Positions 5,118 through 6,283 of a stretch of DNA of 6,283 nt are shown here, in pieces. The position numbers were made by a program, and so were the translations under genes. The stretch comes from an uncultured Clostridia bacterium (GTDB taxonomy: Bacteria; Bacillota; Clostridia; Lachnospirales; Lachnospiraceae). The first letter of the stretch is position 1; each line of letters opens with the position of its first letter. The stretch lies in assembly GCA_946611595.1 (NCBI GenBank), contig CAMODY010000102.1, positions 1-6,283 of the forward strand. Direction: 5' to 3'. The notes beneath the pieces are model-generated. The model saw only the letters and a program-made list of their open reading frames with translations, did no database searches and was not told the DNA's origin.

Positions 5118-6283
5118 ATGAAGGTCAGTATGTATATCGTTAAAAAATGGCTTGGCAAATATTCGCCGGAAGCCCATATTTCAAAGGGGGAACAGGAGAT
5201 CATCGGTGTTCGTTACTTTACCGATGATACTCCTTTGAAAAAAGAATTCCTTTATATCGGCCACAACCGGGATTTCATCGAGACTGACCGTCGTGGCGTC
5301 ATTTGTGCAAATAGTGGCGATATTATTCTTTTGAACACAGAGGATATCTACGAAGTCTTTAACGAGATGCAGGAGATGCTCGAATTCTATAACGAATGGG
5401 AAATGCAGATCATGCGTCTGATCGAAGAGAACGCATCGGTTACAGAGATCTTAGAAGCAACGATGCATATGTTAGGCTATGGGCTGGTCCTGACTGATGC
5501 CAGCCATTTCATGCTTGGCGAAGTACAGATGGAGGAAAAACGACGTAGCTACCGTCTTCCCGGAGGAAGGCTCTCTGACGATACGGTCACATATATCAAC
5601 CAGGTCCTGAAAGAGCACGTCCGTGACCGCCTTCCTTTCGAAGGACCACGCGATGACGAGCTTGATCTTGTCCGGAACTTTTTTGAAGGTGATGTTGTCA
5701 TCGGCTGGCTTGTTGTTCTGGATATTGAACAGGAGCCGGATAGAGAGGCCTTAAACCAGCTGACAGAATCCTTCTGCCGTCTTCTGGAGTTTTGGTTCCG
5801 CATCAACAAAGACTCTCTTCAGCTTTCCAATCAGGCCGGGGTATTTTCCGATATTCTGGAGGGAAAAGAAACGGATGCTGACCGGATCCTTGACCGGATC
5901 AATGGAATCGGCTGGGCCGGAACACCTGAAATGCAGCTGGCAAAAATCACCTTCAGTGAAGAAAACTTATTTAACCGGACCTATCTGATCCGCACGATTC
6001 CTTCCACTTTTGCGGGCAGTTACGTATTCCGTTTTCAGGACGACCTGCTGATGATCATCAATCTTTCTTATCCACGCTCCGGAAAGCATGTAATGGATTA
6101 CAGGAAAGAGCTTGAGGCCTTCGCAGGACGCTACCGTGCCAGCATTGGTCTGAGTTATCCATTCTACGATGCCCAGAACCTGCTGAACTATTACGAACAG
6201 ACAAACATCGCGCTACAGTTTGGCGGCAGCGAAACAGGTAAGGTTTATTTATGTAAAGATTATGCCGTTGCCTATTTAAAGTC
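5118..6283 (+). CDS. PucR/CdaR-like transcriptional regulator, C-terminus outside the window
   Basis: The frame opens at 5118 with MKVSMYIVKKWLGKY and stays open for 388 codons to the window edge. The N-terminal part (about 1-100) resembles the ligand-sensing domain found in Clostridial PucR-type regulators (VRYFTDDTP, LYIGHNRDF, SGDIILLNTEDIYEVFNEMQ, FYNEWE). A middle sensor-like segment covers about 105-235. Residues about 270-388 resemble the degenerate GGDEF-like domain of the CdaR/PucR group, most clearly RASIGLSYPFYDAQNL followed by YYEQTNIAL and GKVYLCKDYA. The helix-turn-helix expected at the C-terminus would lie past base 6283 and is not seen. The start is uncertain: the ATG at 5118 has no ribosome site at normal distance, while the in-frame ATG at 5130 has GAAGG five bases upstream. 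I prefer 5118 because relatives tend to begin with a similar M-K-x-S-M. Divergent to the URO-D-family gene, which it may control. Confidence 0.85.
   Translation, partial: MKVSMYIVKKWLGKYSPEAHISKGEQEIIGVRYFTDDTPLKKEFLYIGHNRDFIETDRRGVICANSGDIILLNTEDIYEVFNEMQEMLEFYNEWEMQIMRLIEENASVTEILEATMHMLGYGLVLTDASHFMLGEVQMEEKRRSYRLPGGRLSDDTVTYINQVLKEHVRDRLPFEGPRDDELDLVRNFFEGDVVIGWLVVLDIEQEPDREALNQLTESFCRLLEFWFRINKDSLQLSNQAGVFSDILEGKETDADRILDRINGIGWAGTPEMQLAKITFSEENLFNRTYLIRTIPSTFAGSYVFRFQDDLLMIINLSYPRSGKHVMDYRKELEAFAGRYRASIGLSYPFYDAQNLLNYYEQTNIALQFGGSETGKVYLCKDYAVAYLK

Noticed and set aside
4929..5203. Two overlapping minus-strand frames of 72 and 82 codons in the divergent intergenic region
   Set aside because: They start inside the PucR-like gene, cross both promoters, and encode Phe/Lys/Ile-rich peptides expected from AT-rich noncoding DNA.
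5549..5809. Minus-strand 86-codon frame inside the PucR-like gene
   Set aside because: Ser/Arg-rich antisense shadow of a conserved protein-coding frame.

Overview
The window looks like chromosome of an anaerobic gut-type Firmicute, most likely a Lachnospiraceae or related Clostridia member. This is inferred from the moderate base composition with AT-rich intergenic DNA, the strong Shine-Dalgarno sites, the Rho-independent hairpins, and the gene types: a TraX-like membrane protein, an OmpR-type two-component pair, a short DtxR-family repressor, a corrinoid-methyltransferase-type URO-D protein and a PucR/CdaR-type regulator. No phage, transposon, CRISPR, tRNA or rRNA signal is visible. No stretch longer than about 220 bases lacks a gene, apart from regulatory DNA.

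Layout from left to right. Bases 1-63 may hold the last codons of a plus-strand gene. A hairpin at 94-131 looks able to terminate both strands. Then come four minus-strand transcription blocks, read right to left. (a) A URO-D-superfamily protein (3605-4903) ends in its own terminator (3533-3570). (b) A 123-residue DtxR-family metalloregulator (3097-3468) ends in a strong hairpin (3044-3075). (c) A response regulator (2306-2977) and a sensor kinase (965-2305) are joined TAA|ATG and preceded by a 10-bp tandem repeat that could be an autoregulatory site. (d) A TraX-family membrane protein (136-885) follows with its own good promoter (911-938), and read-through from the kinase is also possible.

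To the right of the URO-D gene, a PucR/CdaR-like regulator is transcribed on the plus strand from 5118 and runs off the window. It and the URO-D gene share a 214-bp divergent promoter region carrying three separate dyads (4980-5030, 5038-5052, 5065-5112). The most economical reading is a regulator controlling its divergent URO-D neighbour, probably in response to a small molecule. Both the substrate and the direction of control are unknown.

Several tempting longer starts are rejected because they run through promoters or terminators: TTG at 951 for TraX, 3585 for the DtxR protein and 4924 for URO-D. Two proteins depart informatively from the family norm. The DtxR protein carries the iron-type (Met, Cys-x-x-Glu-His) rather than the MntR-type metal ligands. 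The URO-D protein lacks most of the zinc-ligand set of the MtaA/MtbA methyltransferases.
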